DNA of 64,000 nucleotides from Sulfitobacter noctilucae (GCF_000622365.1 NZ_JASC01000014.1:992001-1056000), one strand, 5' to 3'. Positions 36,067 to 47,230 are shown, counted from the stretch's first letter. Notes: a model not told the origin generated them from the letters alone. Numbers and translations are program-made.

Positions 36067-36911
36067 GCGGGTTTGGTGGCGATGAAGAAATTGATGCTAG
36101 CCGGAATGCGGACACCCTCGGCGGTCTGATAGGGCAAGAGCGCCTCTGTCAGGGCATCCAGCAATGCGCTTCGTTGCGCGGCATCCGCTTCGAAATAGTC
36201 GAGCGCACGTTGCGCCGGACCAATGTCGCAGAGCAGGTCTGCCACCTCGCGCCGCTCACCCGGCGGGGTCAAATCAAGCGCGACAACTTTTGCCGAAATA
36301 TCGGTCAGCCCTGCGCGTGTCAGCATGGACACGACCCTGTCAGGGTCGCGCAGGGCAAAGGGTCCGGGTGCGTCGGGGTCTGATTTCGGCACGGGCCCCA
36401 ATAGCTGCTTGGCCATGCCTGCTGGCATCGTGAAATACGGGTTGTCCGGGATCGCGCCCCATGTGGCAAAGACCATCCGCCCGCCGGAGCGTAGCGCCAT
36501 CGCAATATTGTTGAACGCCGCGTTGAAGTCATCAAAGAACATCACCCCGAAGCGCGACATGACGCAATCGAACCGGCCTGCCTCAAACCTATGTGTCTGG
36601 GCATCGGCCAACTCAAAACCCACAGTATCGGTGCCGTCGCTACGCCTGCGGGCGACGTCCAGCAAGGTGGTGGAGATATCCACGCCCGTCGCCCGTCCTT
36701 TGGGACCAACCAGGCTTGCGGCTTCCAAGGTGCTGGTCCCCGCACCGCAGCCGATATCAAGCACTTGTTCACCAGTCTCAAGAGCGGCGCGGTTGAGCAC
36801 GCTGTCCAACACGGGGGCCAGGGTCCGGTCCATCGCCGCCATCTGCGCAGCCCAGATCGGTCCTGCCTGATCAGACCAGAATTCGGCCTGATCAGTGTTG
36901 GGCGCACTCAA
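36063..36911 (-). CDS. Class I SAM-dependent methyltransferase
   Basis: A 282-residue methyltransferase of the UbiE/COQ5-like group. EQVLDIGCGAGTSTLEAA near residue 49 is motif I, GRATGVDIS motif II, FDCVMSRFGVMFFDD motif IV. N-terminal FWSDQAGPIWAAQ is common in small-molecule methyltransferases of roseobacters. The start is a TTG at 36911 overlapping the stop of the upstream activase gene (TTGA, 36908-36911), with GGAGG inside that gene about 9 bases upstream, so translation is coupled. The substrate is unknown. Confidence 0.87.
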   Translation of the reverse strand: MSAPNTDQAEFWSDQAGPIWAAQMAAMDRTLAPVLDSVLNRAALETGEQVLDIGCGAGTSTLEAASLVGPKGRATGVDISTTLLDVARRRSDGTDTVGFELADAQTHRFEAGRFDCVMSRFGVMFFDDFNAAFNNIAMALRSGGRMVFATWGAIPDNPYFTMPAGMAKQLLGPVPKSDPDAPGPFALRDPDRVVSMLTRAGLTDISAKVVALDLTPPGERREVADLLCDIGPAQRALDYFEADAAQRSALLDALTEALLPYQTAEGVRIPASINFFIATKPA

Positions 36912-38956
36912 GCCCGACGCCTCCGCCTGCGGCCGCCACCCTCGGCACTTTCACCCCCGCCGCCGGTGTTGAAGGTGGCAGAGGGCAGGGTGACGATCGA
37001 ATTGAGGATCGGGAAAGGCTCCACCGCGTTGGGGATGGCCGATGCATTCACGAAATGCTCCTGAAAGCGCGGCTCGATCGCGGTTTCGATCTTGTGGATG
37101 TCGCGCACGGTTTGTTCGATCTCGGCCCGCGCATCGGTATTAAGCAGGGCGATCCGCGCACCGGTGCCAGCGGCATTGCCAGCAGACGTGACCTTGTCCA
37201 ACGGGCAATCTGGGATCATGCCCAGCACCATCGCGTGTTTCGTACTGATATGTGCGCCAAAGGCACCGGCGAGCACCACGCGGTCCACCTTTTCCACGCC
37301 GAATTTGTCCATCAATAGACGCGCACCGGAATAAAGCGCCGCTTTGGCCATCTGGATTTCGCGGATGTCGCGGTTCGTCACAGTAATGCGCGGTCCACCG
37401 TCGGCAGTGCCGTCATAGACCAGATAGGAATTGGTGCGCCCATCGGCAAAGACCGCCGTCGATCCTGTTTGCTCTGCCGTACCGATCAGACCAGGCGCAT
37501 CGACGATGCCGTGGATGCGCATTTCGGCAACCATTTCGATGATGCCAGAGCCGCAAATGCCGGTAACGCCGGTGGTGGCGATGGCCTCTGCGAAGGCGGG
37601 ATCGTCAGACCACAGATCGCTGCCGATCACTTTGAAACGTGGCAGTTTGGTGATGGCGTCAATCTCGACCCGTTCGATGGCACCGGGGGCCGCACGCTGT
37701 CCCGACGAGATTTGCGCCCCCTCGAACGCGGGACCTGTGGGGGAGGAACAGGCAAGTACTTTGTCGCGGTTGCCGAGCAAGATCTCGGCATTGGTGCCTA
37801 CATCGACGATCAGTACCAGATCGTCGGATTTATCCGGTGCTTCGGACAAGGCCACGGCAGCGGCATCGGCCCCCACATGGCCCGCGATGCAAGGCAGCAG
37901 ATAGACGTGGGCAGCCGGATGAATATTCAGCCCCAGATCAGAGGCCCGCAGGCGCACTTCGTTCGAGGTGGCTAGCGCAAAGGGTGCCTGACCCAGTTCA
38001 AACGGGTCAATGCCCAGAAACAAATGGTGCATCACTGGATTGCAGACAAAGACCGCGTCGACGATCAGGTCACGTTCAACATCGCCTTCCTTGGCAATCT
38101 GGGCAAAAAGCGTATTCATTCCTTCCCGTACCGCGCGGGTCATTTCTTCCGCGCCAGACGCGTTCATCATCGAATAGCTGACGCGGCTCATGAGATCTTC
38201 GCCAAAGCGGATTTGCGGATTCATCACGCCGGAGGACGCAACGACTTCTCCCGTCAGCAGATTACACAGATGCGCCGCGATGGTGGTAGAGCCCAGATCA
38301 ACTGCAAGCCCATAAACCGTGCCATCATAGTACCCCGGCCAGATGTGCATCAGGCGGTTGGGGTTTTCCTCGTCGCCCAGATGTACAGCAACGGTCACTT
38401 TCCACGCGCCCTTGCGCAGCACCGGCTGCATCTTTTGCAAAAAGCCGAGGTCCGCCGAGATGTTTTCAAAGTCCCATTGGTCGCGCAGCGCGTCTTGCAA
38501 CCGTTCAAAATCGCCAGAGGGATCATGCATGTCAGGCTCGGCCACTTCGACGTAGTACAGCTTGGTCGACGGGTTCAGCACAATATCGCGTGCTTCGGCG
38601 CGTTTGCGGACAACCTGTTTGTGCACTTGGCTTTCGGGCGGCACATCAATCACCACGTCGCCCTGCACGGTCGCCTGACAGCCCAGCCGGCGCCCTTCGA
38701 TCAGCCCGCGCTTATCTTGATACCGCTGCTCGACGCTGTTCCATTCCGACAGAGCGCCATCACGCACTGTCACATTGTGTTTCGAGAATTCGCCATAGCT
38801 TGGGGTGATTTGGCACTTTGAACAAATACCGCGCCCGCCACAGACCGAGTCCAGATCAACGCCTAACTGTCGCGCAGCGGTCAAAATGGGCGTGCCTGCC
38901 GGAAAATACCCGCGTTTGCCAGAAGGCGTAAAGATGACAAGGGGATCAGTGCTCAT
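36908..38956 (-). CDS. Corrinoid-protein reductive activase (ASKHA domain, DUF4445)
   Basis: A 682-residue protein with an N-terminal 2Fe-2S ferredoxin-like domain (Cys set DSVCGGRGICSKCQITP near residue 36, later Cys in LGCQATV) and a large ASKHA ATPase domain (YGLAVDLGSTTIAAHL near residue 215; LVLIVDVGTNAEILLGN; the closing LAGAFGAHI). RamA/RACo proteins of this type use ATP to reduce cob(II)alamin in corrinoid proteins back to the active state. In roseobacters a homologue is reported to be needed with a split methionine synthase, so reactivation of B12 enzymes is the likely role. The corrinoid protein itself is not in this window. Confidence 0.88.
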   Translation of the reverse strand: MSTDPLVIFTPSGKRGYFPAGTPILTAARQLGVDLDSVCGGRGICSKCQITPSYGEFSKHNVTVRDGALSEWNSVEQRYQDKRGLIEGRRLGCQATVQGDVVIDVPPESQVHKQVVRKRAEARDIVLNPSTKLYYVEVAEPDMHDPSGDFERLQDALRDQWDFENISADLGFLQKMQPVLRKGAWKVTVAVHLGDEENPNRLMHIWPGYYDGTVYGLAVDLGSTTIAAHLCNLLTGEVVASSGVMNPQIRFGEDLMSRVSYSMMNASGAEEMTRAVREGMNTLFAQIAKEGDVERDLIVDAVFVCNPVMHHLFLGIDPFELGQAPFALATSNEVRLRASDLGLNIHPAAHVYLLPCIAGHVGADAAAVALSEAPDKSDDLVLIVDVGTNAEILLGNRDKVLACSSPTGPAFEGAQISSGQRAAPGAIERVEIDAITKLPRFKVIGSDLWSDDPAFAEAIATTGVTGICGSGIIEMVAEMRIHGIVDAPGLIGTAEQTGSTAVFADGRTNSYLVYDGTADGGPRITVTNRDIREIQMAKAALYSGARLLMDKFGVEKVDRVVLAGAFGAHISTKHAMVLGMIPDCPLDKVTSAGNAAGTGARIALLNTDARAEIEQTVRDIHKIETAIEPRFQEHFVNASAIPNAVEPFPILNSIVTLPSATFNTGGGGESAEGGGRRRRRRA

Positions 38957-39106
38957 TCAGATATTCCTGTGCGGCTTGGTGCCAACATAGCCACTGCACC
39001 GGCGGCGAACAGGCGATCCGCGGCAAAAAACGCCTGTAATCCGTCATTTACGGGATCATTCTTTTCATAATCATCGTGAAGTCCCGACAAACATGGCGAA
39101 ACCGGC

Positions 39107-40066
39107 TTAAAGCTGACTGCGGGCGTGAAAGATAAACCCCAGAAAGTTCAGCAATATCTGCGCTGCAAGGATGGACGTAGAGCCGCTCGGGTCATAGTCC
39201 GGTGCCACTTCCACCAGATCAATACCCACGATCTCATGCCGCTCGGCCGCAGCCTGAAGCAGCTCTAATACCTCGTAGTAGAGAAAACCGCCGTGGGAGG
39301 GTGTGCCGGTACCGGGCGCGATGGACGGGCAAAAGGCATCAATGTCGATGGTCACATACAGCCGCGCCCCAATCGGCACATGGGCCAGTACGCCGCGCAC
39401 CCCCATTTCCCGCGCTTGTCGGACCGAAATGATGTCGGAGCCCATAGCGCGGGCATCCTCATAGCCCTCTTTGGCGGTAGAGCTGACATTGCGAATGCCC
39501 ACCTGCGTCAGGCCCGTGACATAGTCGCATTCCGCCGCACGCCGCATCGGGTTTCCGTGGCCGTTGCGGACCCCGTGGCGCACATCGACAAAGTCCAGAT
39601 GCGCGTCGATCTGGAGTACATGAATATCTCCCTGACCTTCAAAAGCGCGGATACAGGGAATGTTGATTGAATGGTCGCCGCCGATGACAACAGGCAGGGC
39701 ACCTGCGTCCAAAATCGCCCGCACGCCTTTTTCGATATTGGCGTGGCTGGCTTCAGTATCGGTATGGATGATGTCGGCATCACCGATGTCCACAATGTTC
39801 ACGTCCCCGGGCAGATAGGTCACATCGTCTTCGTGATCGTAAGCGCCCGCATGGCCAAAACTGAATAGGGTAGAGGCCTCGCGCACGCCGCGTGGCCCAA
39901 AGCGTGCGCCAGCGCGATACTGCGTACCTGCGTCGAATGGCGCGCCAAGTATTGCCACATCCGCATCCAAAGCCGCCCAATCAGCCTCGTATGGCCGCTT
40001 ACCATAGGTCGAAATCCCCACAAAAGGCAGGTTCAGCCGCCCTGCGTTATATCCATGATCCGCCAT
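39107..40066 (-). CDS. speB: Agmatinase / arginase-family ureohydrolase
   Basis: A 319-residue ureohydrolase with the complete binuclear manganese site: GGDHSI (near residue 127), DAHLDFVDV (near 151) and DIDAFCPSIAPGTGTPSHGG (near 237), followed by GIDLVEVAPDYD. Agmatinase splits agmatine to putrescine and urea. The close similarity of the family means guanidinobutyrase or guanidinopropionase activity cannot be excluded. The ATG at 40066 is preceded by AAGGATG, favouring it over the frame to 40114. It sits divergently from guaB and 150 bases before the activase gene on the same strand. Confidence 0.88.
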   Translation of the reverse strand: MADHGYNAGRLNLPFVGISTYGKRPYEADWAALDADVAILGAPFDAGTQYRAGARFGPRGVREASTLFSFGHAGAYDHEDDVTYLPGDVNIVDIGDADIIHTDTEASHANIEKGVRAILDAGALPVVIGGDHSINIPCIRAFEGQGDIHVLQIDAHLDFVDVRHGVRNGHGNPMRRAAECDYVTGLTQVGIRNVSSTAKEGYEDARAMGSDIISVRQAREMGVRGVLAHVPIGARLYVTIDIDAFCPSIAPGTGTPSHGGFLYYEVLELLQAAAERHEIVGIDLVEVAPDYDPSGSTSILAAQILLNFLGFIFHARSQL

Positions 40067-40158
40067 TTTACATCCTTTTTGCCCAAGCTTTCCCGAAACC
40101 CTGCACCGATACAAGCGCCACGCGCGACAACCCCCTTTTCATCCTGCACTGTCCGTGA

Positions 40159-41648
<1,490 letters not shown>

Positions 41649-41649
<1 letters not shown>

Positions 41650-41702
41650 TGATGTTTATCAACAGCCTGCCGGCCAATGCTCATGTGACACATCAGCCAT
41701 GA
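41649..41702 (+). CDS. 17-codon coupling ORF between guaB and rsmB-like gene
   Basis: ATG at 41649 overlaps the guaB stop (TAATG), has AGGAT about 8 bases upstream, and the frame reads 17 sense codons (two Met, then FINSLPANAHVTHQP) to a TGA at 41700-41702 that overlaps the downstream ATG at 41699 (ATGA). The exact fit on both sides suggests ribosomes may be handed from guaB to the methyltransferase gene through this short ORF. The peptide itself has no recognisable motif and may have no function. Confidence 0.35.
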
Positions 41703-42859
41703 CACCCGGCGCACGCGTGGCTGCTGCCATCGAGGTCTTGCATGACATGTCCGAAGGGTTGGCGGCCGAACAGGCGCTGACCCGCTGGGCCAGACGCAGC
41801 CGTTTTGCAGGCTCAAAGGATCGTGCCGCGATCCGCGATCATGTCTTTGACGTGCTGCGGTGCAAACGGTTGGCCGCGTACTATGGGCAAGGGCAAACGC
41901 CGCGCAGCTTGATGCTGGGTCTGCTCCATGCCCAGGGCGCTGATTTGGACGCGTTGTTTAACGGCGAAGGTCATGCGCCTGTGCCGCTGACTGCAGACGA
42001 GTTGCAATTCCCGCCTGCGTCCTATGATGCGCATACGCTGTGGAACTTGCCCGATTGGCTTATGCCGTTGTTTCAAGACGCACTTGGCGACGAAGCCGCA
42101 GAAGCGGCGATGACGCTGCAAACCCGCGCACCGATCGTTTTACGGGTCAACGCGGCGAAGGCAAATGCGGCACAGGCGCGGGAAGAACTGGCTGCCGAGG
42201 GCATCGAGACCACTTCGAACAGCCTTTGCACAACCGCTTTGACGGTGACCGAAGGGGCCCGGAAAATTCGCAATTCTGCCGCCTATGCCGAGGGATTGGT
42301 GGAACTGCAGGATGCGGCCAGCCAGGCGGTTGTTGCAGCATTGCCTGAAGGCCAGCGCGTGCTGGACTATTGTGCGGGTGGAGGGGGCAAGGCGCTTGCC
42401 ATCGCAGCACAGCCGGATCGCGAGGTTTCGGCACATGACATCGACCCGCGCCGCATGGCTGATCTGGGTCCGCGGGCGGCCCGTGCAGGCGTTACAGTTA
42501 CAACACTTGAAACAGATGCACTGCCCCAGCGCGGACCTTTCGATCTGGTGCTGTGCGATGCGCCCTGTTCCGGCTCTGGCGCATGGCGGCGTGCGGCAGA
42601 GGGTAAATGGACCCTGACGCCCAACCGATTGGAAGAACTGCAAAATATACAGGACAATATCCTTGATCAGGCGTCCGCGCTCGTCGGCAAGGGCGGCACG
42701 CTCGCCTATGCGACCTGTTCGGTACTCAAACCCGAAAATGAAGACCGCGTGGCAGCTTTTCTTGCGACACACCCCGGATGGTCGGCAACTGCGACAAAGC
42801 GGTACGGCATTAACGCGGAGGGCGACGGCTTCTTCTGGGTACACCTGAAGCGCGATTAA
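41699..42859 (+). CDS. RsmB-type RNA (cytosine-5)-methyltransferase
   Basis: A 386-residue NOL1/NOP2/Sun-family m5C methyltransferase. The N-terminal region (residues about 1-140) is NusB/RsmB-like. The SAM site begins at VLDYCAGGGGKALAIAA near residue 221. The catalytic Cys lies in CDAPCSGSGAWRR near 284 and the second Cys in YATCSVLKPEN near 339. Motifs are intact. Targets are probably 16S rRNA C967 or a nearby position. This shorter form is typical of alphaproteobacteria. The start has a poor ribosome-binding site, consistent with translational coupling to the 17-codon ORF just upstream. Confidence 0.92.
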   Translation: MTPGARVAAAIEVLHDMSEGLAAEQALTRWARRSRFAGSKDRAAIRDHVFDVLRCKRLAAYYGQGQTPRSLMLGLLHAQGADLDALFNGEGHAPVPLTADELQFPPASYDAHTLWNLPDWLMPLFQDALGDEAAEAAMTLQTRAPIVLRVNAAKANAAQAREELAAEGIETTSNSLCTTALTVTEGARKIRNSAAYAEGLVELQDAASQAVVAALPEGQRVLDYCAGGGGKALAIAAQPDREVSAHDIDPRRMADLGPRAARAGVTVTTLETDALPQRGPFDLVLCDAPCSGSGAWRRAAEGKWTLTPNRLEELQNIQDNILDQASALVGKGGTLAYATCSVLKPENEDRVAAFLATHPGWSATATKRYGINAEGDGFFWVHLKRD

Positions 42860-42962
42860 TTATATGCAAGCGCAATCCTTGCGTGTATACGTAAGTGTGG
42901 TTAGGGACTGATTAACCCTTTTCGCGCCTTACTGTGTACGATTCGCGTTTTTGGGGGACGTC

Positions 42963-45269
42963 TTGCAAGAAACCGCTACAGCATCGCCACAGAACCATCA
43001 CCATCCCCAGCCAACCTCGCGCAAGCTCCGGTGGACCTTCGGGATCGGCGTGTTTCTTGCGGCCTTGGCGCTTCTGGCACCCCTCCGGATTTTGACGCTG
43101 ACCCTCGGCACCGCTGCGGTAACACTATTTGTACTTGGCTGCGCCCTGTGGCTGCGCCAGGCACGCCAAACCAGCAAAAGCGAAGCCGACCTGGACGTGA
43201 TCCGCGAATTCATTGCGAACGATGGCACACCCAGCATTGTGACCAATACAGAAGGCCGCGTCCAAAGTGGCAATCGGGCTGCAAAACAGCAGTTTGACCT
43301 TGCTACCAGCCCGACATTGGCGGGCGTTCTCGAGCGCAGCTTTGCCAACCCCGGCGGCATCCTCTTTCGTTTGCAAAGCCGGGCCAATGCCAAGGGGTCG
43401 GCGCAGGAAGACATTTTTACCCGCGACGGTCATATCCGGCTGAGTGTCCATGCCGTGTCGGTTGAACGCTATGTCTGGCGGATCGACCACATCGCCGAAC
43501 GCGCTGCTCCGCGCTCCAGTCAAGACAGCCTGAGTTTGCCTCTGATCATGGTCGGCCGCACGGATGCAATCTTGTTCATGAATGATGCCGCCAGAAATTT
43601 GGTCGGCAGCCGCGTCAAAGGCCTGGACAGAATGTTCACCAAGCTGCCCGTGGTGCCGGGAGTGCCTTGCGACATCACGACAACCGATGGCTCCCTTCGG
43701 GTGCTTGTCGCAGAAGTGCAGGCCGGGGCGGGACGCCGTGCTCTCTATCTGTTACCAGCGCCCGAAGGGAGTGTAGCCGCGCATGACTGGCAGGCTTTTG
43801 AAGAATTGCCCGTGCCGCTGATCAAGGTAGCGCCGGACGGCATGGTCCAGTCGTTCAACCCCACCGCCGCCAACCTGATTGGCGTTGCGCTGACCAAAGA
43901 AACACATCTTTCCCAATTAATGGAAGGACTTGGTAGACCGATCAGCGATTGGATCAACGATACACTCGCCGGTCGATTGGTGCAAAAGTCGGAATTTCTA
44001 CGCCTCAAGCGCGGCGACCGAGAGGTTTTCATTCAAGTCGTGCTGAACCGCATTGTTGAGGATGGCGAACCCTCGCTGATCGCTGTGCTTCATGACGCAA
44101 CCGAACTGAAAACCCTTGAAGCCCAGTTTGTGCAAAGTCAGAAAATGCAGGCGATCGGGCAACTTGCCGGTGGTGTGGCCCATGATTTCAACAACTTGCT
44201 GACCGCAATTTCCGGTCATTGTGATCTATTGCTTCTGCGCCATGACCAAAGCGACCCGGACTATGGGGATCTGGTACAAATCAACCAGAACGCCAACCGT
44301 GCCGCTTCTCTAGTGGGGCAGCTTCTGGCCTTTTCCCGCAAACAGACATTGCGCCTGGAAACCATCGATATGCGCGACACGCTTGCTGATCTCACGCATC
44401 TGCTGAACCGATTGGTTGGCGAAAAGATCACGCTGACGCTGAAACACGACCCGCTTTTGCGGCGCGTGCGCGCCGACAAGCGCCAAATGGAACAGGTCTT
44501 GATGAACCTCGTGGTCAACGCCCGTGACGCGATGCCTGTGGGCGGAGAAATCAGGGTGACCACCGAGCATGTCGAGTTGAACAGCCCGCTGGAGCGAGAC
44601 CGCGCCACAGTGCCTCCCGGTGCCTATGTTCTTGTTACCGTCTCCGATGACGGCAGCGGCATCGCGCCTGAAAAACTGCAAAAGGTATTTGAGCCCTTTT
44701 TTACCACCAAACGGACAGGCGAGGGGACGGGCCTTGGCCTCTCAACAGCCTATGGCATCATCAAACAAAGCAACGGTTTTATCTTTGTTGATTCTATTTC
44801 CGACAAGGGCACCACGTTCAGCCTTTATCTCCCCGTTTATGAGACCAAGCCGGCCCAGACGCCCGCACCGGCCAAGGCACCCACATTCAATCTGCCCCAA
44901 ACGGAGGACGGCGTGATTCTGCTGGTTGAGGATGAAGCACCGGTGCGCGCTTTTGCAAGCCGGGCCCTGCGCCTGCGCGGCTACACGGTTCTGGAAGCCG
45001 ATAGCGCAGAGGCTGCCTTGCGCACATTGGAGGATCAGTCGCTAAGTATTGATGTTTTCGTAACCGACGTCGTGATGCCGGGCATGGACGGCCCCAGTTG
45101 GGTGAAAGAAGCGCTCAAGCGGCGCCCGGATGTACGGGTTGTCTTTGTTTCGGGCTACGCCGAAGACAGCTTTGGCGAAGAACAGACCCGTATTCCGAAT
45201 TCGGTGTTCCTCCCCAAGCCGTTCTCCCTCAGCGATCTGACCACTACGGTGCAAAGCCAACTGCATTAG
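42963..45269 (+). CDS. cckA: Hybrid sensor histidine kinase CckA
   Basis: A 768-residue membrane-bound hybrid kinase that controls the CtrA phosphorelay through ChpT. Two N-terminal membrane helices (about residues 21-65) precede PAS-like regions. The phosphoacceptor block is AIGQLAGGVAHDFNNLLTAI (H-box near residue 398), followed by a HATPase with VNARDAM and GTGLGLSTAYG. A C-terminal receiver domain begins VILLVEDEAPVRAFA and carries its phosphoacceptor Asp in DVFVTDVVMPGMDG. The H-box and domain order are highly specific for CckA. A TTG at 42963 fits best, with GGGGGACG just upstream; a TTG at 42951 is also in frame. In Rhodobacterales this relay controls motility and gene transfer agents. 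Confidence 0.95.
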   Translation: MQETATASPQNHHHPQPTSRKLRWTFGIGVFLAALALLAPLRILTLTLGTAAVTLFVLGCALWLRQARQTSKSEADLDVIREFIANDGTPSIVTNTEGRVQSGNRAAKQQFDLATSPTLAGVLERSFANPGGILFRLQSRANAKGSAQEDIFTRDGHIRLSVHAVSVERYVWRIDHIAERAAPRSSQDSLSLPLIMVGRTDAILFMNDAARNLVGSRVKGLDRMFTKLPVVPGVPCDITTTDGSLRVLVAEVQAGAGRRALYLLPAPEGSVAAHDWQAFEELPVPLIKVAPDGMVQSFNPTAANLIGVALTKETHLSQLMEGLGRPISDWINDTLAGRLVQKSEFLRLKRGDREVFIQVVLNRIVEDGEPSLIAVLHDATELKTLEAQFVQSQKMQAIGQLAGGVAHDFNNLLTAISGHCDLLLLRHDQSDPDYGDLVQINQNANRAASLVGQLLAFSRKQTLRLETIDMRDTLADLTHLLNRLVGEKITLTLKHDPLLRRVRADKRQMEQVLMNLVVNARDAMPVGGEIRVTTEHVELNSPLERDRATVPPGAYVLVTVSDDGSGIAPEKLQKVFEPFFTTKRTGEGTGLGLSTAYGIIKQSNGFIFVDSISDKGTTFSLYLPVYETKPAQTPAPAKAPTFNLPQTEDGVILLVEDEAPVRAFASRALRLRGYTVLEADSAEAALRTLEDQSLSIDVFVTDVVMPGMDGPSWVKEALKRRPDVRVVFVSGYAEDSFGEEQTRIPNSVFLPKPFSLSDLTTTVQSQLH

Positions 45270-45287
45270 TCTCTGCACTGGATATAT

Positions 45288-45881
45288 TCACGCTATGGAT
45301 GCGTAGAGGTCGAATTCTTCGCTGCATTTCTTTCTGAACCGCAGCGCCACATCTTCAGACAAAGACAGCTCCATTTTGGGCGATTCATTCTCGCGTCCGA
45401 GTTCAAGCTTTACGGAAAGCCGATCTTCCAAGAAGGTTTTCAGCCGGGGCTGGTCTTCGTATTTGAAGAAGTGGGTCACGCCGGTGCCGTTTGGTTGGGT
45501 CTTCATGAACTGGAACTGACTGCCAACATCCGCAAAGGCGGGTTTGTTGCCTTTCATGTAAGCCAGAACGAATTCATCAAAGCTGATACCATGGGTGCTG
45601 TTGAGCTTACCTTCCATGAAAGGGCGTTGCCGGTATCGATACCAGCTGCCCAACCACGAGACCGGCTCCCGCATCACGGCCATCACCTCAAGCTGCGCAT
45701 CGCAGACTTTTTCGAACATCGGCCTGATGAAGCGGTTGTAGCGATAGACCGGCGCATGTTTCAACATGGGCGGCTCCGAGATCACCATGTCCGCACGCGG
45801 GGCGAGGGCGCTTTCATAGGCAGTGGTGCCCGTTTTGGGTACCGATAAGAACGCCAGACGTTCTTTATAAAAAACAAGCAT
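45288..45881 (-). CDS. Sulfotransferase-family protein
   Basis: A 197-residue protein with the two PAPS-binding elements of sulfotransferases: FLSVPKTGTTAYESAL (5'-phosphosulfate loop, near residue 11) and EVMAVMREPVSWLGSWYRYR (3'-phosphate site, near residue 65). The length is on the short side. Similar proteins in marine alphaproteobacteria are found near surface polysaccharide or lipid genes, but here the neighbours are cckA (convergent) and recA (divergent), which give no clue. The acceptor is unknown. Confidence 0.85.
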   Translation of the reverse strand: MLVFYKERLAFLSVPKTGTTAYESALAPRADMVISEPPMLKHAPVYRYNRFIRPMFEKVCDAQLEVMAVMREPVSWLGSWYRYRQRPFMEGKLNSTHGISFDEFVLAYMKGNKPAFADVGSQFQFMKTQPNGTGVTHFFKYEDQPRLKTFLEDRLSVKLELGRENESPKMELSLSEDVALRFRKKCSEEFDLYASIA

Positions 45882-45975
45882 TTACGCAAACCTCGGCTTA
45901 ACAACGATCGATCTATTCTTACTGTAAACCACTTCTTAACCAAAGCGGGAAAAAGATGGACCTGTAAGATTCATA

Positions 45976-46004
45976 TTGAAATGTTCTCTATTTGGTCCCA
46001 TATG
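45976..46004 (+). promoter_or_regulatory. Promoter candidate for recA
   Basis: TTGAAA (45976-45981) and CATATG (45999-46004) are 17 bases apart and end immediately before the SOS box. The -10 match is weak, so this is tentative. Confidence 0.35.
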
Positions 46005-46019
46005 GAACATATAAGGAAC
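46005..46019 (+). promoter_or_regulatory. LexA (SOS) box upstream of recA
   Basis: GAAC-ATATAAG-GAAC is an exact match to the direct-repeat SOS box GAAC-N7-GAAC (GTTC-N7-GTTC on the other strand) known in alphaproteobacteria. It lies 65 bases before the recA ATG. It indicates repression by LexA and induction after DNA damage. Confidence 0.88.
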
Positions 46020-46083
46020 AAAACCCAGTGACCCGACAGCGATTGCCGCGGTCACAACACTATGGCAGTAAGGGAACAGGCAC

Positions 46084-47154
46084 ATGGCAACGGCAGATCT
46101 TTTGACAATGACAGATAAAAAATCAGCGGAAAAGCAAAAGGCGCTCGACAGCGCACTGGCGCAGATCGAACGGCAATTCGGCAAGGGCTCGATCATGAAA
46201 CTGGGGGCCGAAGGGGCCATCCAGGACATTAAGGCAAGCTCCACCGGATCGCTTGGCCTTGATATCGCTCTCGGTATTGGCGGTATCCCGATGGGCCGCA
46301 TCGTTGAGATTTACGGCCCCGAATCTTCGGGTAAAACCACGCTGACACTGCACTGCATTGCAGAGCAGCAAAAAGCCGGCGGCGTTTGCGCCTTTGTCGA
46401 CGCTGAACACGCGCTTGACCCGCAATATGCCCGCAAGCTGGGCGTGGATATTGACGAATTGCTTATCTCTCAGCCGGACACCGGCGAGCAGGCGCTTGAG
46501 ATCACTGACACGCTGGTCCGCTCCGGGGCCGTGAACATGGTCGTCGTCGACTCCGTCGCCGCACTGACACCCAAGTCAGAGCTGGAAGGTGATATGGGCG
46601 ACAGCAGCGTTGGCGTTCATGCCCGCCTGATGAGCCAGGCAATGCGCAAACTCACCGGTTCAATCAGCCGCACGCAGTGCACCGTGATCTTCATCAACCA
46701 GATCCGGATGAAAATCGGCGTTATGTTCGGCTCTCCTGAAACGACCACGGGCGGTAACGCGCTCAAGTTCTATTCTTCTGTTCGCCTCGACATCCGCCGC
46801 ATTGGCGCACTGAAGGACCGCGACGAGGTTGTTGGCAACGCCACACGCGTCAAAGTCGTGAAAAACAAGGTTGCCCCGCCGTTCAAGCAGGTGGAATTCG
46901 ACATCATGTATGGCGAAGGCATTTCGAAAATGGGCGAACTGCTGGACCTCGGCGTCAAGGCTGGCGTTGTGGATAAATCCGGCTCCTGGTTCTCTTACGG
47001 GGATGAACGAATTGGGCAGGGACGCGAGAATGCCAAGACTTTCCTGAAGGAAAACGAAGCCATGGCGATGGAGATCGAAGACAAGATTCGCGCAGCACAT
47101 GGTCTTGATTTTGACGGCTCCGATAAAGAAGACATCGACATTCTGGAGGCGTAA
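46084..47154 (+). CDS. recA: Recombinase RecA
   Basis: A 356-residue RecA that forms filaments on single-stranded DNA, catalyses strand exchange and activates LexA self-cleavage. The Walker A motif [10 protein letters not shown] is near residue 79, [15 protein letters not shown] near 119, [21 protein letters not shown] near 153 (Walker B and L1 start), and [27 protein letters not shown] covers L2. Length and motifs are normal. AGGGAAC precedes the ATG at 46084. The gene has its own SOS box and an intrinsic terminator, so it is a single-gene unit. Confidence 0.98.
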   Translation: MATADLLTMTDKKSAEKQKALDSALAQIERQFGKGSIMKLGAEGAIQDIKASSTGSLGLDIALGIGGIPMGRIVEIYGPESSGKTTLTLHCIAEQQKAGGVCAFVDAEHALDPQYARKLGVDIDELLISQPDTGEQALEITDTLVRSGAVNMVVVDSVAALTPKSELEGDMGDSSVGVHARLMSQAMRKLTGSISRTQCTVIFINQIRMKIGVMFGSPETTTGGNALKFYSSVRLDIRRIGALKDRDEVVGNATRVKVVKNKVAPPFKQVEFDIMYGEGISKMGELLDLGVKAGVVDKSGSWFSYGDERIGQGRENAKTFLKENEAMAMEIEDKIRAAHGLDFDGSDKEDIDILEA

Positions 47155-47201
47155 ACGGACGGAAACTGTCGTTCGACCCTCGGCCGCTACAAGACGAAAT
47201 G

Positions 47202-47230
47202 AGGCGCACCTTTCGGGTGCGCCTTTTTTC
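47202..47230 (+). terminator. Intrinsic terminator of recA
   Basis: GGCGCACC pairs with GGTGCGCC across a TTTCG loop and is followed by TTTTTTC. It lies about 47 bases after the recA stop. Confidence 0.9.

Noticed and set aside
42860..42962. CtrA box (TTAA-N7-TTAA) before cckA
   Set aside because: TTAA half sites occur (42857 and 42912 regions) but not at the required spacing; only a single GATTC methylation site is evident.
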